DNA of 64,000 nt from an uncultured Eubacterium sp. (GCA_910584245.1 CAJTZF010000004.1:110413-174412); one strand, 5' to 3'. Positions 1-8,403 are shown, counted from the first letter of the stretch. Numbers and translations: made by a program. Notes: generated by a model not told the origin, from the sequence alone.

Positions 1-357
1 AATCTTCCTTGCGGCGATGGCATTTTTCTCTCCGACATTGCTGATGGAGGATCCGCCTGACAGGCCAAACATTTTAGCGCCTCCGGCAATTTTGGCAACT
101 AGGCGGGTTCTTGATGCGCCGGCTTCCAGTACCCGTTTCAGTAGCTCCTGGATGCCTGTGTCCGCGAATTTTGCTATGTTCGTGTTGTTTCGTATTAAGG
201 TGCTGTCCGGGAGCATATAGTGAACCATGCCACCCATCTTCCGAACCGGATCATAAAAGGTAAGTCCAATACAGGAACCTAACCCAAGTGTTGTTATAAC
301 ATTTGGTGTTTTACAAATATTTAAGTCTGCCATTCCAACTCGTATCATGTTATTCAT
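1..357 (-). CDS. cheD: Chemoreceptor glutamine deamidase CheD (3' part cut by window edge)
   Basis: CheD deamidates glutamines on methyl-accepting chemotaxis receptors and partners with CheC in Bacillus-type chemotaxis. The reading frame on the minus strand starts at 357 (ATG) and runs off the window at base 1, so about 119 residues are visible. The catalytic triad is recognisable by spacing: Thr23, Cys29 (in GLGSCIGLTFYD) and His46 (in MVHYMLP), matching the Thr-Cys-His spacing of CheD from Thermotoga. A GGAGGC ribosome binding site (complement of 364-369) overlaps the cheC stop codon, so translation is probably coupled to cheC. The presence of cheCD suggests a motile, chemotactic organism. 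Confidence 0.93.
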   Translation of the reverse strand, partial: MNNMIRVGMADLNICKTPNVITTLGLGSCIGLTFYDPVRKMGGMVHYMLPDSTLIRNNTNIAKFADTGIQELLKRVLEAGASRTRLVAKIAGGAKMFGLSGGSSISNVGEKNAIAARKI

Positions 358-368
358 TGTTCTGCCTC

Positions 369-989
369 CTACATCGTAACTCCAAGTGCCTGCAATATTT
401 TTTCATAGGAACTTCGCTCCGGCATCAGAATAAAATAGCCATTAATCATAACTTCATTTCCAAATTCTGTCTCGATCAATAGCGCGTGCTCGCCATAACG
501 GCCAAATTCGATTGCCGGCACACTTAGAATGGATGCTGCCATATCTACTGCTATATAAGGAATAGAAGGAGTAATAACAAGGTTTGTCATTGCAGATAGG
601 GCTGACAAATAAGAACCGGCGATAATATTGCCGATTTCTTTTAAGGCAGACAAATCCATCTCATCAAAGTCCCCCTGATAATTCACGTCCCGCCCCATAA
701 GACGGTTGACAAGATAATAGGCGGAGTCCATTTTGAGTAAAAACATCATACTTCCTTCGATGTTCCCCTGAACCTCCAAAAAAACGCCTACAATAATTTC
801 GTCCTCCGGGCAAATCGAGGACCCCATTTTTGAGGCCTCCATTAAGGCTACCTTTGGCACGTTCATATTAATTCGAATGGATAACATTGAGGCAATGGCA
901 GTTGTGGCATTGCCGGCTCCGATATTTCCTAATTCGCGTAACACATCCACATACATGTCATTGATTTGCTGTAAAGATATATCACTCAT
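369..989 (-). CDS. cheC: CheY-P phosphatase CheC
   Basis: CheC removes phosphate from CheY-P and binds CheD. The 206-residue protein carries both copies of the family signature (D/S)-x3-E-x2-N-x22-P: first Asp15-Glu19-Asn22-Pro45, second Ser114-Glu118-Asn121-Pro144. All expected residues are present, so both pseudo-symmetric active sites look intact, as in B. subtilis CheC. The ATG at 989 follows an AAGGAG ribosome binding site. The gene lies 11 bases upstream of cheD in the same operon. No convincing sigma-D-type or vegetative promoter could be picked out in the 267 bases upstream. Confidence 0.95.
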   Translation of the reverse strand: MSDISLQQINDMYVDVLRELGNIGAGNATTAIASMLSIRINMNVPKVALMEASKMGSSICPEDEIIVGVFLEVQGNIEGSMMFLLKMDSAYYLVNRLMGRDVNYQGDFDEMDLSALKEIGNIIAGSYLSALSAMTNLVITPSIPYIAVDMAASILSVPAIEFGRYGEHALLIETEFGNEVMINGYFILMPERSSYEKILQALGVTM

Positions 990-1256
990 ATTCTCACACT
1001 CCTTTTTCTGTGTTGTCGAACCTTCGAACTTATTTTATCACAAAAATATTTGAAATTCTACTACTTTATAGGAAGAATCGGAAAATAAAGTAGATTTCGC
1101 AGGATCAGCGTGTGGTCATTTGTTCATATTTGTGGTAGTATAGTTTATAGAAAAAATGGGACATCGCATCAGAGAAGTGATGAAGGGAACGGATGTAGCA
1201 TATGGACAGTTTTTAGAGCGGATGCTTATGTTTGCAAAACAGAAGGAGAGACGATT

Positions 1257-1637
1257 ATGAAACCGGATATGATACTTTTTGATTATGGGCAGACACTTAT
1301 TTGTGAGGAAATATTTTGGGACAATGCTGCTGCCGGAGTTTTCTTTTGAGTTCATCCTTACGTCAGGCGATTATATATTTGGTAAGCCGCACCCCCAGAT
1401 TTTTAAGATGGCATTACATAAAACGGGATTGGAAGCGGAGCGGGTCTGGTCTGGTTCTGTGGAGATAACCTATGGTGCGATATACAAGGGGGTTATGATA
1501 TGGGCATGCGTCCGTTCTGGTATCCGGTTTGTATGGATAAGGATTACTGCGTGCAGACGAATGTCCCCTATGAGGAAATCATAGATTGGATAGAATTGAT
1601 TGATAAGATAAAAGAGAAGAATAGATACAGAGTATAA
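1257..1637 (+). pseudogene. Decayed HAD-superfamily hydrolase gene
   Basis: The start is well formed: GAAGGAGAG then ATG at 1257, opening a HAD motif I (ILFDYGQTL). The frame stops at 1349. A second fragment in another frame (about 1330-1449) encodes ILTSGDYIFGKPHPQIF, the typical HAD lysine motif region, and a third (about 1452-1637) encodes WFCGDN followed by a normal C-terminus ending at TAA 1635-1637. The cap domain expected between fragments one and two (roughly 80-100 residues) is missing, so there was an internal deletion. The shift between fragments two and three is explained by a perfect 5-base tandem duplication, TCTGG at 1445-1449 and 1450-1454. Two independent lesions make a sequencing error unlikely. 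The original activity was probably small-molecule phosphatase, which is inferred. Confidence 0.85.
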
Positions 1638-1778
1638 ATTGTTTTAGTAAATACGTATTCGCTGTGGCCGGAAGCTGGATCCAACGGTTATGGCGGATAT
1701 TTTTTTTAAAAAATTTAATTTTGCTTGGACGATTTTGAAACGGCAATCGTTTTGTATATGTAGACACCAAATAAGGGG
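1638..1778. other. Short intergenic stretch upstream of the ECF sigma gene
   Basis: No gene seen. It contains TGAAAC at 1736-1741, which resembles the -35 element of self-regulated ECF promoters, but no matching CGTA/CGTC-type -10 at the right distance, so it is only suggestive. Confidence 0.3.
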
Positions 1779-2303
1779 GTGATTGCAATCGAAAGTAGTT
1801 CCAGGGATATGGTGGAGAAGTTGTATCAGAAATATAGTGATATGGTTTTCCGGGTTGGTGTATTGTACATGAGGAATGAACAGGAGTCCTATGATATCGT
1901 GCAGGATGTGTTTTTGAAACTATTGTGCCATCCGAAGCAATTTGAGGATGAAGAGCAGGAAAAGGCCTGGATTTTGCGGGTGGCGATTAACCGGTGCAAA
2001 GACCAGTTAAAAAGTTTCTGGCGTAAGAAGCGCATATCGTGGCAGGAATATCAGAATGGTTCCGCAAACGGGGGGGAAGGCATAGGCTATTCGGATGATT
2101 TCTCCGATGAAAGACAGATGGTAATGTCTGCGGTCCAAAATTTGCCGGACATTTATAAGGAAGTCATTTATTTGTTTTACTATGAGGGATATAAGGCGGA
2201 GGAAATCGCCCGGTTGATGCGCCGGAACCCATCGACAGTTCGTTCCCGTCTTCAAAAGGCAAGAGAGCTATTAAAAAAATCATTAAAGGGGGACTTGCTA
2301 TGA
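1779..2303 (+). CDS. ECF-type RNA polymerase sigma factor
   Basis: The protein (about 174 residues) has sigma region 2 near residues 10-80 (LYQKYSDMVFRVGVLYM, then DIVQDVFLKLL) and region 4 near residues 110-165 with a helix-turn-helix (AEEIARLMRRNPSTVRSRLQKAREL). There is no region 3, as usual for ECF factors. The start is unclear: GTG at 1779 overlaps its only good Shine-Dalgarno (AAGGGGGTGA, 1773-1782), so initiation could instead use ATT 1782 or ATC 1788 just downstream; the first ATG (1809) is too far from it. The next gene overlaps by 4 bases (ATGA), the common arrangement of sigma factor and cognate anti-sigma factor. The target regulon cannot be read from the sequence. Confidence 0.88.
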   Translation: MIAIESSSRDMVEKLYQKYSDMVFRVGVLYMRNEQESYDIVQDVFLKLLCHPKQFEDEEQEKAWILRVAINRCKDQLKSFWRKKRISWQEYQNGSANGGEGIGYSDDFSDERQMVMSAVQNLPDIYKEVIYLFYYEGYKAEEIARLMRRNPSTVRSRLQKARELLKKSLKGDLL

Positions 2304-3274
2304 ATAAAGATTGGATGAGGGATGTAATGGAAGATGTCCGTATGCAGGAAGAAAAAAGAAGCGAACTTTGGGCAGAAATGACAAAAAAGGCTGACCACAG
2401 GAAACATGTGAGAAAGAGGGTGGCAGCGGCAGTGGCAGTATTCATACTGCTGGCGGTACCGACTGGCGTATACGCGTCGTCCGGGTTTAAGTGGGCGTGG
2501 GGCAACTTCGGGCAGAAAAACCAGCAGCTGAATACGCAATTTAAGGAGGAACATGGAAGCGCCGAAGCAAATGGATATCGTTTCTGTGTTGAGCAGGCAT
2601 TTTGTGATGAGAGCTTGAAGGTCGCCTATTACTATGTATCGGTGACAGACATATCGGGGAAAAACCGGGATCCACATGATTATGAACCCGGAAATTTCGA
2701 TTTGAATGTCGGGGATCTTACTTATGAATTCCAAGTACGCGATATGGAATGTTCGACTATTGTGTATGACAAAGAAAATTCCACGAAACAGAAAGCTTAT
2801 TATTATTTGGAATCAAATATGTCAGCGGATGCAAATTCGGGGGAACTGGGCAAAATTGACATTAATTTTTCAAAAGTAGGTAAGAAATCAGAGAATCCGA
2901 AAGAAGGCACGAAAGCGATGTCGATGGCAAAAGCAGATGGGGATGGGGATAAAACCATCGAAATTAAAAATGTACTTCAAATGCCATCGCTCACTTGGAA
3001 CATAAATGCCAAGGTGGAAGTTAAGGTTTCCTCCATTGCGGCCCGGATTGCAGGCGCAAAAAACCCCAAATTTGAAATCGTGCGCAAGGATGGAACGGAG
3101 ATTAAAGATTTTGAAGACTGGCATCACGGCGCCGAGGAGAGAACATCGAAATATTTCTTCGATAGTGAGAAGAGCAGGTTGTATCGTTTTAATTACGTTG
3201 ATATAGATGAAATCAGCGGCGTACGCGTGGATGGAGAGTTCTATTCCGCGGAGGATGCAGCAGAACAGAAGTAA
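2300..3274 (+). CDS. Membrane-anchored putative anti-sigma factor (DUF4179-like)
   Basis: A 324-residue protein with a charged cytoplasmic N-terminus (1-40), one membrane segment (about 41-59) and a large extracytoplasmic domain of about 265 residues rich in beta-type segments. This topology and its 4-base overlap with the upstream ECF sigma gene match anti-sigma factors that hold the sigma factor until an envelope signal arrives. The N-terminal segment has no zinc-binding HxxxCxxC motif, so it is not a ZAS-type anti-sigma. The resemblance to DUF4179-type proteins is from memory and moderate. The function as sigma regulator is inferred from context. A strong terminator follows at 3321. Confidence 0.7.
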   Translation: MNKDWMRDVMEDVRMQEEKRSELWAEMTKKADHRKHVRKRVAAAVAVFILLAVPTGVYASSGFKWAWGNFGQKNQQLNTQFKEEHGSAEANGYRFCVEQAFCDESLKVAYYYVSVTDISGKNRDPHDYEPGNFDLNVGDLTYEFQVRDMECSTIVYDKENSTKQKAYYYLESNMSADANSGELGKIDINFSKVGKKSENPKEGTKAMSMAKADGDGDKTIEIKNVLQMPSLTWNINAKVEVKVSSIAARIAGAKNPKFEIVRKDGTEIKDFEDWHHGAEERTSKYFFDSEKSRLYRFNYVDIDEISGVRVDGEFYSAEDAAEQK

Positions 3275-3320
3275 AGGAAAGATTTACTTCTGGGGAAACG
3301 AAGGGGATTTAATATAGAAG

Positions 3321-3382
3321 AGGCAGGTATATTAAGAGAAGGACGGCAGGACCGCACAATTCTCTTATACACCTGCCTTTTC
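3321..3382 (+). terminator. Rho-independent terminator after the sigma/anti-sigma operon
   Basis: A long inverted repeat pairs 3321-3340 (AGGCAGGT...AAGAGAA) with 3359-3377 (TTCTCTT...ACCTGCCT) with few mismatches around an 18-base loop, followed by a short T run. It separates the sigma operon from the two-component system. Confidence 0.85.
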
Positions 3383-3387
3383 CGCAC

Positions 3388-3425
3388 TTGACAGATCTTG
3401 CTGTTTATTCTACAGTAGGATCTGT
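3388..3425 (+). promoter_or_regulatory. Vegetative promoter overlapped by an inverted repeat, two-component system
   Basis: TTGACA (3388-3393), 17-base spacer, TACAGT (3411-3416). An imperfect palindrome covers it: ACAGATCTTGCTGT (3391-3404) faces ACAGTAGGATCTGT (3412-3425), 12 of 14 positions pairing. A regulator binding here would cover both promoter boxes. Autoregulation by the adjacent response regulator is possible but not shown, since OmpR-type sites are usually direct repeats. Confidence 0.65.
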
Positions 3426-3446
3426 TGAATGTGTGGAGGTGCGTCT

Positions 3447-4121
3447 ATGAGGGATATGATTTTAATTGTGGACGATGAGGAGGATATCGTCTCAATGCTG
3501 CGGGATTATTTTGAATATAATAACTATGATGTAATTACTGCCGTAAACGGCACAGAAGCTATGAAAAAGGCAGGGAAACAGCCGGATATTATTTTGCTTG
3601 ACATCAATATGCCTGACATTGACGGATTAGAGGTCTGCTCACGGATAAGGGCATTTGTAAATTGTCCGATTTTGTTTCTTACAGCCAGAATCGGGGACAG
3701 CGACAAAATCAAAGGATTTGGCATTGGCGGGGATGACTATATTGTTAAACCGTTTTCCATTGATGAGCTTGGCGCCAGGGTGGCCGCACATTTGCGGCGG
3801 GAGCGCCGGCAAAAGGAGACGCCAAAGATATATTTCGATGAGAAACTGGCGATTGATTACACCGAGAGGTGCCTCTACTATGAGGGAGAGGAAATACCGC
3901 TTGCGAAAAAGGAATTTAATATCGTTGAATTGCTCTCGGAGCATGCCGGACAGGTTTTTAGCAAGGAAAGAATATATGAGCTTGTGTGGGATTATGACAG
4001 CGAGGGGGATAGCGCGGTTGTGGCGGAGCATATCCGGCGCATCCGCGCTAAGTTCCAAGAAGCGCAAATGAAGCCTTATATACAGACGGTTTGGGGGGTG
4101 GGATATAAATGGATAAAGTGA
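3447..4121 (+). CDS. OmpR-family response regulator
   Basis: A 224-residue two-domain regulator. The receiver domain shows Asp9/Asp10, phospho-acceptor Asp52 (in LLDINMPDIDG), Thr79 and Lys101 (IVKPFS). The C-terminal winged helix includes LLSEHAGQVFSKERIYELVW and ends in VWGVGYKW, the usual OmpR/PhoB finish. The ATG at 3447 is chosen over an in-frame ATG at 3429 because GGAGG lies at 3435-3439. It overlaps the histidine kinase gene by 13 bases. It probably controls the downstream ABC exporter, which is inferred from adjacency. Confidence 0.93.
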   Translation: MRDMILIVDDEEDIVSMLRDYFEYNNYDVITAVNGTEAMKKAGKQPDIILLDINMPDIDGLEVCSRIRAFVNCPILFLTARIGDSDKIKGFGIGGDDYIVKPFSIDELGARVAAHLRRERRQKETPKIYFDEKLAIDYTERCLYYEGEEIPLAKKEFNIVELLSEHAGQVFSKERIYELVWDYDSEGDSAVVAEHIRRIRAKFQEAQMKPYIQTVWGVGYKWIK

Positions 4122-5308
4122 AGCGGTTGTTCCGGTTTAAATCGTTAAAAAGCATATTAGCAGTCTATATTATTGTTTATATTGTTCTGTCGATGGCATT
4201 GTCGCTATTTCTGTCAAACATTTGCCAATGGAGACAGTCTAAATTAAACATAAGAGACGAAAAAGAATTTATCGTAAATTTTATCGCAAATAATAAAGAA
4301 TGGGTTAATGTCCCTGAGGACCGTTTGTCGGAATATGAATATGATGAATCTGTTGGAAAAGAATCGGTTGACACGTTTAGCCGGATGGAATATGAGATAT
4401 TGGGAATACTTACGTGGGCAGTTTATCCGGTCTGTTTTGTGGGAAATATTTTGATTATTAGCATACTATTTTATAAACAACAGCTTCAAAAGCCGTTAGA
4501 AGTACTTAATACTGCTACCGAAAATATCGCCAGCCACAACTTGGATTTTGAGATTCCCCCTATGAAACAGAATGAGCTGGGAAAGCTTTGTGGTTCTTTT
4601 GATTTTATGAGGTCTGCCCTAATGGAAAATTACAAGGAGATGTGGCGGCAGATTGAGGAGAGGGAAAAGCTCAATGCGGCTTTTTCCCACGATCTGCGGA
4701 CGCCGCTTACGGTTTTGAAGGGCCAAAGTGAAATGCTTATAAAATATGCCCCCCAGATGAAAGAGGAAAAAGTAGTTTCCATTGCCAGCATGATGCAGCG
4801 TCATATAGTGAGGCTCGAGAATTATGTGAATACGATGAGTGAGCTGCACCGGCTGGAGGATATAAAAGTTGAAAGGAAACCAGTTGCCGTTCCGGATCTT
4901 TTAAGCGACATGGAAAAGACCGCACATTCTGTCTGTAGGGAAAAAGAAATTATTTTTTCTGTCTGTTCCTTTGAGACAGAAGCATTAAATATTGATTTTC
5001 CGATTGTCATTCGGGTTTTTGAGAATCTGCTGTCCAATGCCATGCGGTTTGCTGCAAAATCCGTTTGCGTCAGTATTGATGTACGGCATAAGGCTCTCTA
5101 TCTTACGGTAAAAGACGACGGCCGCGGTTTTCAGAAAGAGGAATTGGAACATGCTACAAAACCCTTCTATAAAGGAATGGCCGAAATGGGCCCCGGGCAT
5201 TTTGGCATGGGACTGGGTATTTGTAAAATATTTTGTGAAAAGCACGGCGGATGTGTAGAGCTGTGGAATGACGGCGGTGCGGTCGTAATGGCCGTATTTA
5301 AAATGTAA
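4109..5308 (+). CDS. Sensor histidine kinase
   Basis: A 399-residue kinase with a first membrane segment at about 16-37, an extracytoplasmic loop of about 60 residues rich in acidic residues, a second membrane segment at about 98-121, a HAMP linker, a dimerisation helix with His194 (AAFSHDLRTPLTVL), and a HATPase domain with N box (FENLLSNAMRFA), G1 (DDGRGF) and G2 (GMGLGICK). It overlaps the response regulator by 13 bases and ends shortly before a terminator. The small sensor loop resembles kinases that watch envelope or antimicrobial peptide stress; the ligand is unknown. Confidence 0.93.
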   Translation: MDKVKRLFRFKSLKSILAVYIIVYIVLSMALSLFLSNICQWRQSKLNIRDEKEFIVNFIANNKEWVNVPEDRLSEYEYDESVGKESVDTFSRMEYEILGILTWAVYPVCFVGNILIISILFYKQQLQKPLEVLNTATENIASHNLDFEIPPMKQNELGKLCGSFDFMRSALMENYKEMWRQIEEREKLNAAFSHDLRTPLTVLKGQSEMLIKYAPQMKEEKVVSIASMMQRHIVRLENYVNTMSELHRLEDIKVERKPVAVPDLLSDMEKTAHSVCREKEIIFSVCSFETEALNIDFPIVIRVFENLLSNAMRFAAKSVCVSIDVRHKALYLTVKDDGRGFQKEELEHATKPFYKGMAEMGPGHFGMGLGICKIFCEKHGGCVELWNDGGAVVMAVFKM

Positions 5309-5366
5309 AAATTATTTTTGCTTCTGGGGAGTGTGTTACCATGCACACTTCCAATTTGTCATCGAC

Positions 5367-5399
5367 AATCTCCTTTTTATCACAAAGGAGATTTTTTTT
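5367..5399 (+). terminator. Rho-independent terminator after the two-component system
   Basis: A perfect 10-base-pair stem, AATCTCCTTT (5367-5376) with AAAGGAGATT (5384-5393), 7-base loop, then a run of eight T. Confidence 0.9.
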
Positions 5400-5463
5400 G
5401 TGTAGATAAAAAGTTGAAATTTATCGTGTATTATACCCACATCAAAGGAAAGGAGCTTTTGTT

Positions 5464-6372
5464 ATGGATAACTCGATTGAAATTCGCAATTTAAACAAAT
5501 TTTATGGGAGAAAACAGGCTTTGTACAACATAAATCTCTCTATTAAGAAAGGGATGTTTGGCTTGTTAGGCAGAAACGGGGCGGGGAAAACGACACTGAT
5601 GAAGACGCTTGCCACCCTGCTTCAAAAAAAAGATGGGGAAATAACGATTTGCGGGGTTCCCATTGAAGAGGCAAAAGAAATCCGCAGCATGATTGGCTAT
5701 TTGCCGCAGGAATTTTCCATGTACCCATCTATGAGTGTTATAGAAGCGATGGATTATCTTGCGATCCTGTCGGGTCTGGCTGCTGCTAGGCGGAGGGGAA
5801 CGATTGCGGAGCTTTTGCAAAAGGTAAATCTGACAGAGCACCGTCACAAAAAGGTGAAAGCTCTCTCGGGAGGGATGAAACGCCGTCTCGGCATCGCGCA
5901 GGCGCTTCTAAACGACCCGAAGGTACTTATTGTCGACGAGCCGACAGCAGGACTTGACCCGGAGGAACGGGTGACATTCCGTAATTTATTATCAGAGCTT
6001 GCAGAGGACAGAATCGTAATTCTCTCCACCCATATTGTCGGAGATATCGAGGCCACTTGTGAGGATATTGCCATTTTAAATGACGGGAAGGTCATTTATG
6101 ACGGGACAGTGGATTGGCTGCTGAAATCTGCATATGGGCGGGTGTTTACTTTGACCGGTGACAGAAAGGAACTGCCCGGGTTGAAAAGGGATCTTTCCGT
6201 TACAAGCCTGCACACACAGGGGGAGAAGGTTACCATTCGCTTTCTGGCTGACGCGGCTGTCGCAGGCGCCAAGCCGTGCGAGCCAAATATTGAGGATGCC
6301 TACATGTTATATTTAAACGAAAATGGCGTCCCTGCTTCTCTGGATGACAGTGCGTTGGGAGGTGGCCGGTAA
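5464..6372 (+). CDS. ABC transporter ATP-binding subunit
   Basis: A 302-residue ABC ATPase with Walker A at 36-44 (GRNGAGKTT), Q-loop Gln82, signature LSGGM at 134-138, Walker B at 154-159 (VLIVDE) and switch His190. The C-terminal 80 residues form the extension seen in ABC-2-type exporters of antibiotics and lantibiotics. The ATG follows AAAGGAGC. Its stop codon overlaps the start of the first membrane subunit by one base. Together with the two membrane genes that follow it makes a complete exporter; the cargo is unknown. Position next to a two-component system suggests inducible defence or export. Confidence 0.93.
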   Translation: MDNSIEIRNLNKFYGRKQALYNINLSIKKGMFGLLGRNGAGKTTLMKTLATLLQKKDGEITICGVPIEEAKEIRSMIGYLPQEFSMYPSMSVIEAMDYLAILSGLAAARRRGTIAELLQKVNLTEHRHKKVKALSGGMKRRLGIAQALLNDPKVLIVDEPTAGLDPEERVTFRNLLSELAEDRIVILSTHIVGDIEATCEDIAILNDGKVIYDGTVDWLLKSAYGRVFTLTGDRKELPGLKRDLSVTSLHTQGEKVTIRFLADAAVAGAKPCEPNIEDAYMLYLNENGVPASLDDSALGGGR

Positions 6373-7604
6373 TGTTGTATTTGCGTGAAATAAAGAAGGT
6401 TGTGTGGTCCGTTTCTTATATTTTGTATGTTGCGGCAATTGTAATCGCCCTGCAATCGCAAGGCGTATTTGATTTTGGGGAAAACTTGCTCCATGAACCA
6501 CAGAAGGGGGAAAATTATGGTACAGAACACGCAGAAGTTCTAGAACAGATTATGCCTGCGGCAATCAGCCAGCTGTGGGAAGAATTTTGCGAAAACAGCT
6601 ACCAGACCTACCCGATAGGGTTTGTAAAATATGTAAAATTAGAGGATAGCGAGCAGCAGAGAGTCGCTGAAATTATTTCGGAACTGACGGGAACCGACGT
6701 GGACACAGTTCTGCGTGACCGAACAAAAAACGGTGACGGCAGTTCAGGCGGTTTGCCGTCTCAGGCCGGCAGCAGTATGGACTATGGCCGTTTTAAGGAG
6801 CGGATGCGGGAGCTGGATCATCTTCTCGGCGGAAATTCCCGCTATAAAGTAGAAGACCTGGTTAGCTACAGCAATGTCCCCGTAACTTATGAAAAGGCAA
6901 AAGAGAGGTATGGGCTCGCACGAAACCGCGATAAAATCACAGGAGGCTATGCGCGTCTGTTTTCAGATTATTCAGTGGCGATGGTTATGTCTGTACTACC
7001 AGTATTCCTCGCTGTTATCTTATGTTTAAAAGATAGGCGGGCGAAGATGTCTGAACTGGTTTATTGCAGGAAAGCATCGGCGGCCAAGGTGGTACTTTGC
7101 CGGTATTTTGCATTGCTTACGGCCGCGATGCTCCCGGTATGCATTCTTTCATTTGTTTCCAATGTTCCCCTCTGGGCAGCGTACAGCGGAGTGGCGTTAG
7201 ACTACCTTGCCCCGTTGAGATATGACTTCGGGTGGATTATGCCAAGCGCAATGATTTCTACCGCAGCCGGTATGTTCCTGACGGAACTGACGGGCACGCC
7301 GGTTGCCGTTTTTATACAGGGGTTCTGGTGGCTGTCGGATATCTATATGGGAATCCGGTCTGTTCCGGACGGATATGCTTTATTCCGTCTCGCGCCGAGG
7401 CACAATGCCGGGGCGGACAGCTATTTCAGGACACAGGATTTTTTGGATCACTTTAATGATCTTTTTATAAACCGCCTATTGTTTGCAGGCGCATCTATGT
7501 TGCTTGTTGTTTTAACAATTTATATTTATGAAGCCAGACGAAGGGGGAGAATAAAATGGAGGGCTCAAAAACCCGGTTTCCGTTTTGGGAAATCACAAAA
7601 ATAA
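6372..7604 (+). CDS. ABC-2-type transporter membrane subunit 1
   Basis: A 410-residue membrane protein: one membrane segment near residues 10-28, then a large extracytoplasmic loop of about 170 residues, then a cluster of about five hydrophobic segments from residue 200 to the C-terminus. This layout (early helix, big loop, helix cluster) is common in ABC-2 exporter permeases. It overlaps the ATPase gene by one base and the second permease gene by 49 bases. No family symbol can be given. The loop may carry the substrate-contacting region. Confidence 0.8.
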   Translation: MLYLREIKKVVWSVSYILYVAAIVIALQSQGVFDFGENLLHEPQKGENYGTEHAEVLEQIMPAAISQLWEEFCENSYQTYPIGFVKYVKLEDSEQQRVAEIISELTGTDVDTVLRDRTKNGDGSSGGLPSQAGSSMDYGRFKERMRELDHLLGGNSRYKVEDLVSYSNVPVTYEKAKERYGLARNRDKITGGYARLFSDYSVAMVMSVLPVFLAVILCLKDRRAKMSELVYCRKASAAKVVLCRYFALLTAAMLPVCILSFVSNVPLWAAYSGVALDYLAPLRYDFGWIMPSAMISTAAGMFLTELTGTPVAVFIQGFWWLSDIYMGIRSVPDGYALFRLAPRHNAGADSYFRTQDFLDHFNDLFINRLLFAGASMLLVVLTIYIYEARRRGRIKWRAQKPGFRFGKSQK

Positions 7605-8200
7605 ATGTAAGACATAACGCATTATTTCCTATCCTGATTTCGATTATCATATGTGTAGTTACTCCCATTATGACAGGGATGGAAAACCTTGACACAAGTT
7701 CGGAGGCGGCAATGCCACTGGAAATGTTTATTTCCCTTGTGGGGGTTACAATGCTAATACCGGTTTTCCAGCCGGAACAGAATGTGGAAATCAATGATTT
7801 AGTTTCGTCAAAGTATTTTAGCGCAGTCAAAGTGTATATTGTGCGTATTCTTTATTCTATTGCGCTGACGGCGCTGTTTGTCGGCCTGTCCGCACTGTAC
7901 ATGAGCATGAGGAACTGTGAAATCAGCGCTTTGCTCGTCTTGGGGACGATTGCAGATGCAGTATTTCTTGGTTCGCTGGGGATACTGGCCTCTGCCGTTT
8001 GTAACAATACCGTTATCGGTTATATGCTGCCCCTTTTGTATTATACCGTAAATATCGGGGTTGGAAGCAAACTGGGAAATTTCTATTTGTTCTCTATGTC
8101 TGTTGAAAATTACGGGCCTAAAGTATGGCTGTTTATAACAGGGATCACATTCATTACGCTGGCAATTGGCTGTCAGAAATTGCGCAGGTTAAATATGTGA
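7556..8200 (+). CDS. ABC transporter membrane subunit 2
   Basis: A 214-residue protein with about six hydrophobic segments and little soluble sequence, ending in a basic tail (CQKLRRLNM). It begins inside the 3' end of the preceding permease gene (49-base overlap), with GGGGGAG at 7543-7549 as ribosome binding site, so the two are co-translated. It most likely forms the other half of a heterodimeric channel with the 410-residue subunit. No specific family is recognised. Confidence 0.75.
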   Translation: MEGSKTRFPFWEITKINVRHNALFPILISIIICVVTPIMTGMENLDTSSEAAMPLEMFISLVGVTMLIPVFQPEQNVEINDLVSSKYFSAVKVYIVRILYSIALTALFVGLSALYMSMRNCEISALLVLGTIADAVFLGSLGILASAVCNNTVIGYMLPLLYYTVNIGVGSKLGNFYLFSMSVENYGPKVWLFITGITFITLAIGCQKLRRLNM

Positions 8201-8229
8201 AGTAGTATACGATATTTACTAGGGCTTTC

Positions 8230-8258
8230 TTGTAAAAAGGTACAAAATATGGTATAAT
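8230..8258 (+). promoter_or_regulatory. Vegetative promoter with no gene behind it
   Basis: TTGTAA (8230-8235), 17-base spacer, consensus TATAAT (8253-8258). The next feature on the strand is a terminator 104 bases later, so a short RNA may be made. Confidence 0.65.
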
Positions 8259-8361
8259 TTAGAAAATAGTTTATACAAGTAAGGATTGTGATAATTATTG
8301 AAAGTGAAAAAATAGTTGGTATAGAAAAACAAACTGTTATCTAATATATGGTATCTGCCAG

Positions 8362-8397
8362 AATGCCTGTGTGGTTTTGAGCCACATGGGCATTTTT
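8362..8397 (+). terminator. Rho-independent terminator
   Basis: AATGCCTGTGTGG (8362-8374) pairs with CCACATGGGCATT (8382-8394) with two non-canonical positions, 7-base loop, followed by T residues. It ends any transcript from 8230 and possibly readthrough from the ABC operon. Confidence 0.85.
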
Positions 8398-8403
8398 ATG
8401 TGA

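Noticed and set aside
1016..1034. Possible SOS box upstream of cheC (CGAACCTTCGAAC)
   Set aside because: The two GAAC half-sites are in the same direction; the LexA consensus needs GAAC-N4-GTTC.
5400..5463. ECF-type promoter (TTGAAATTT...CGTGTA) ahead of the ABC exporter
   Set aside because: Spacing between the boxes does not match the sequence upstream of the sigma gene, so a shared regulon cannot be supported.
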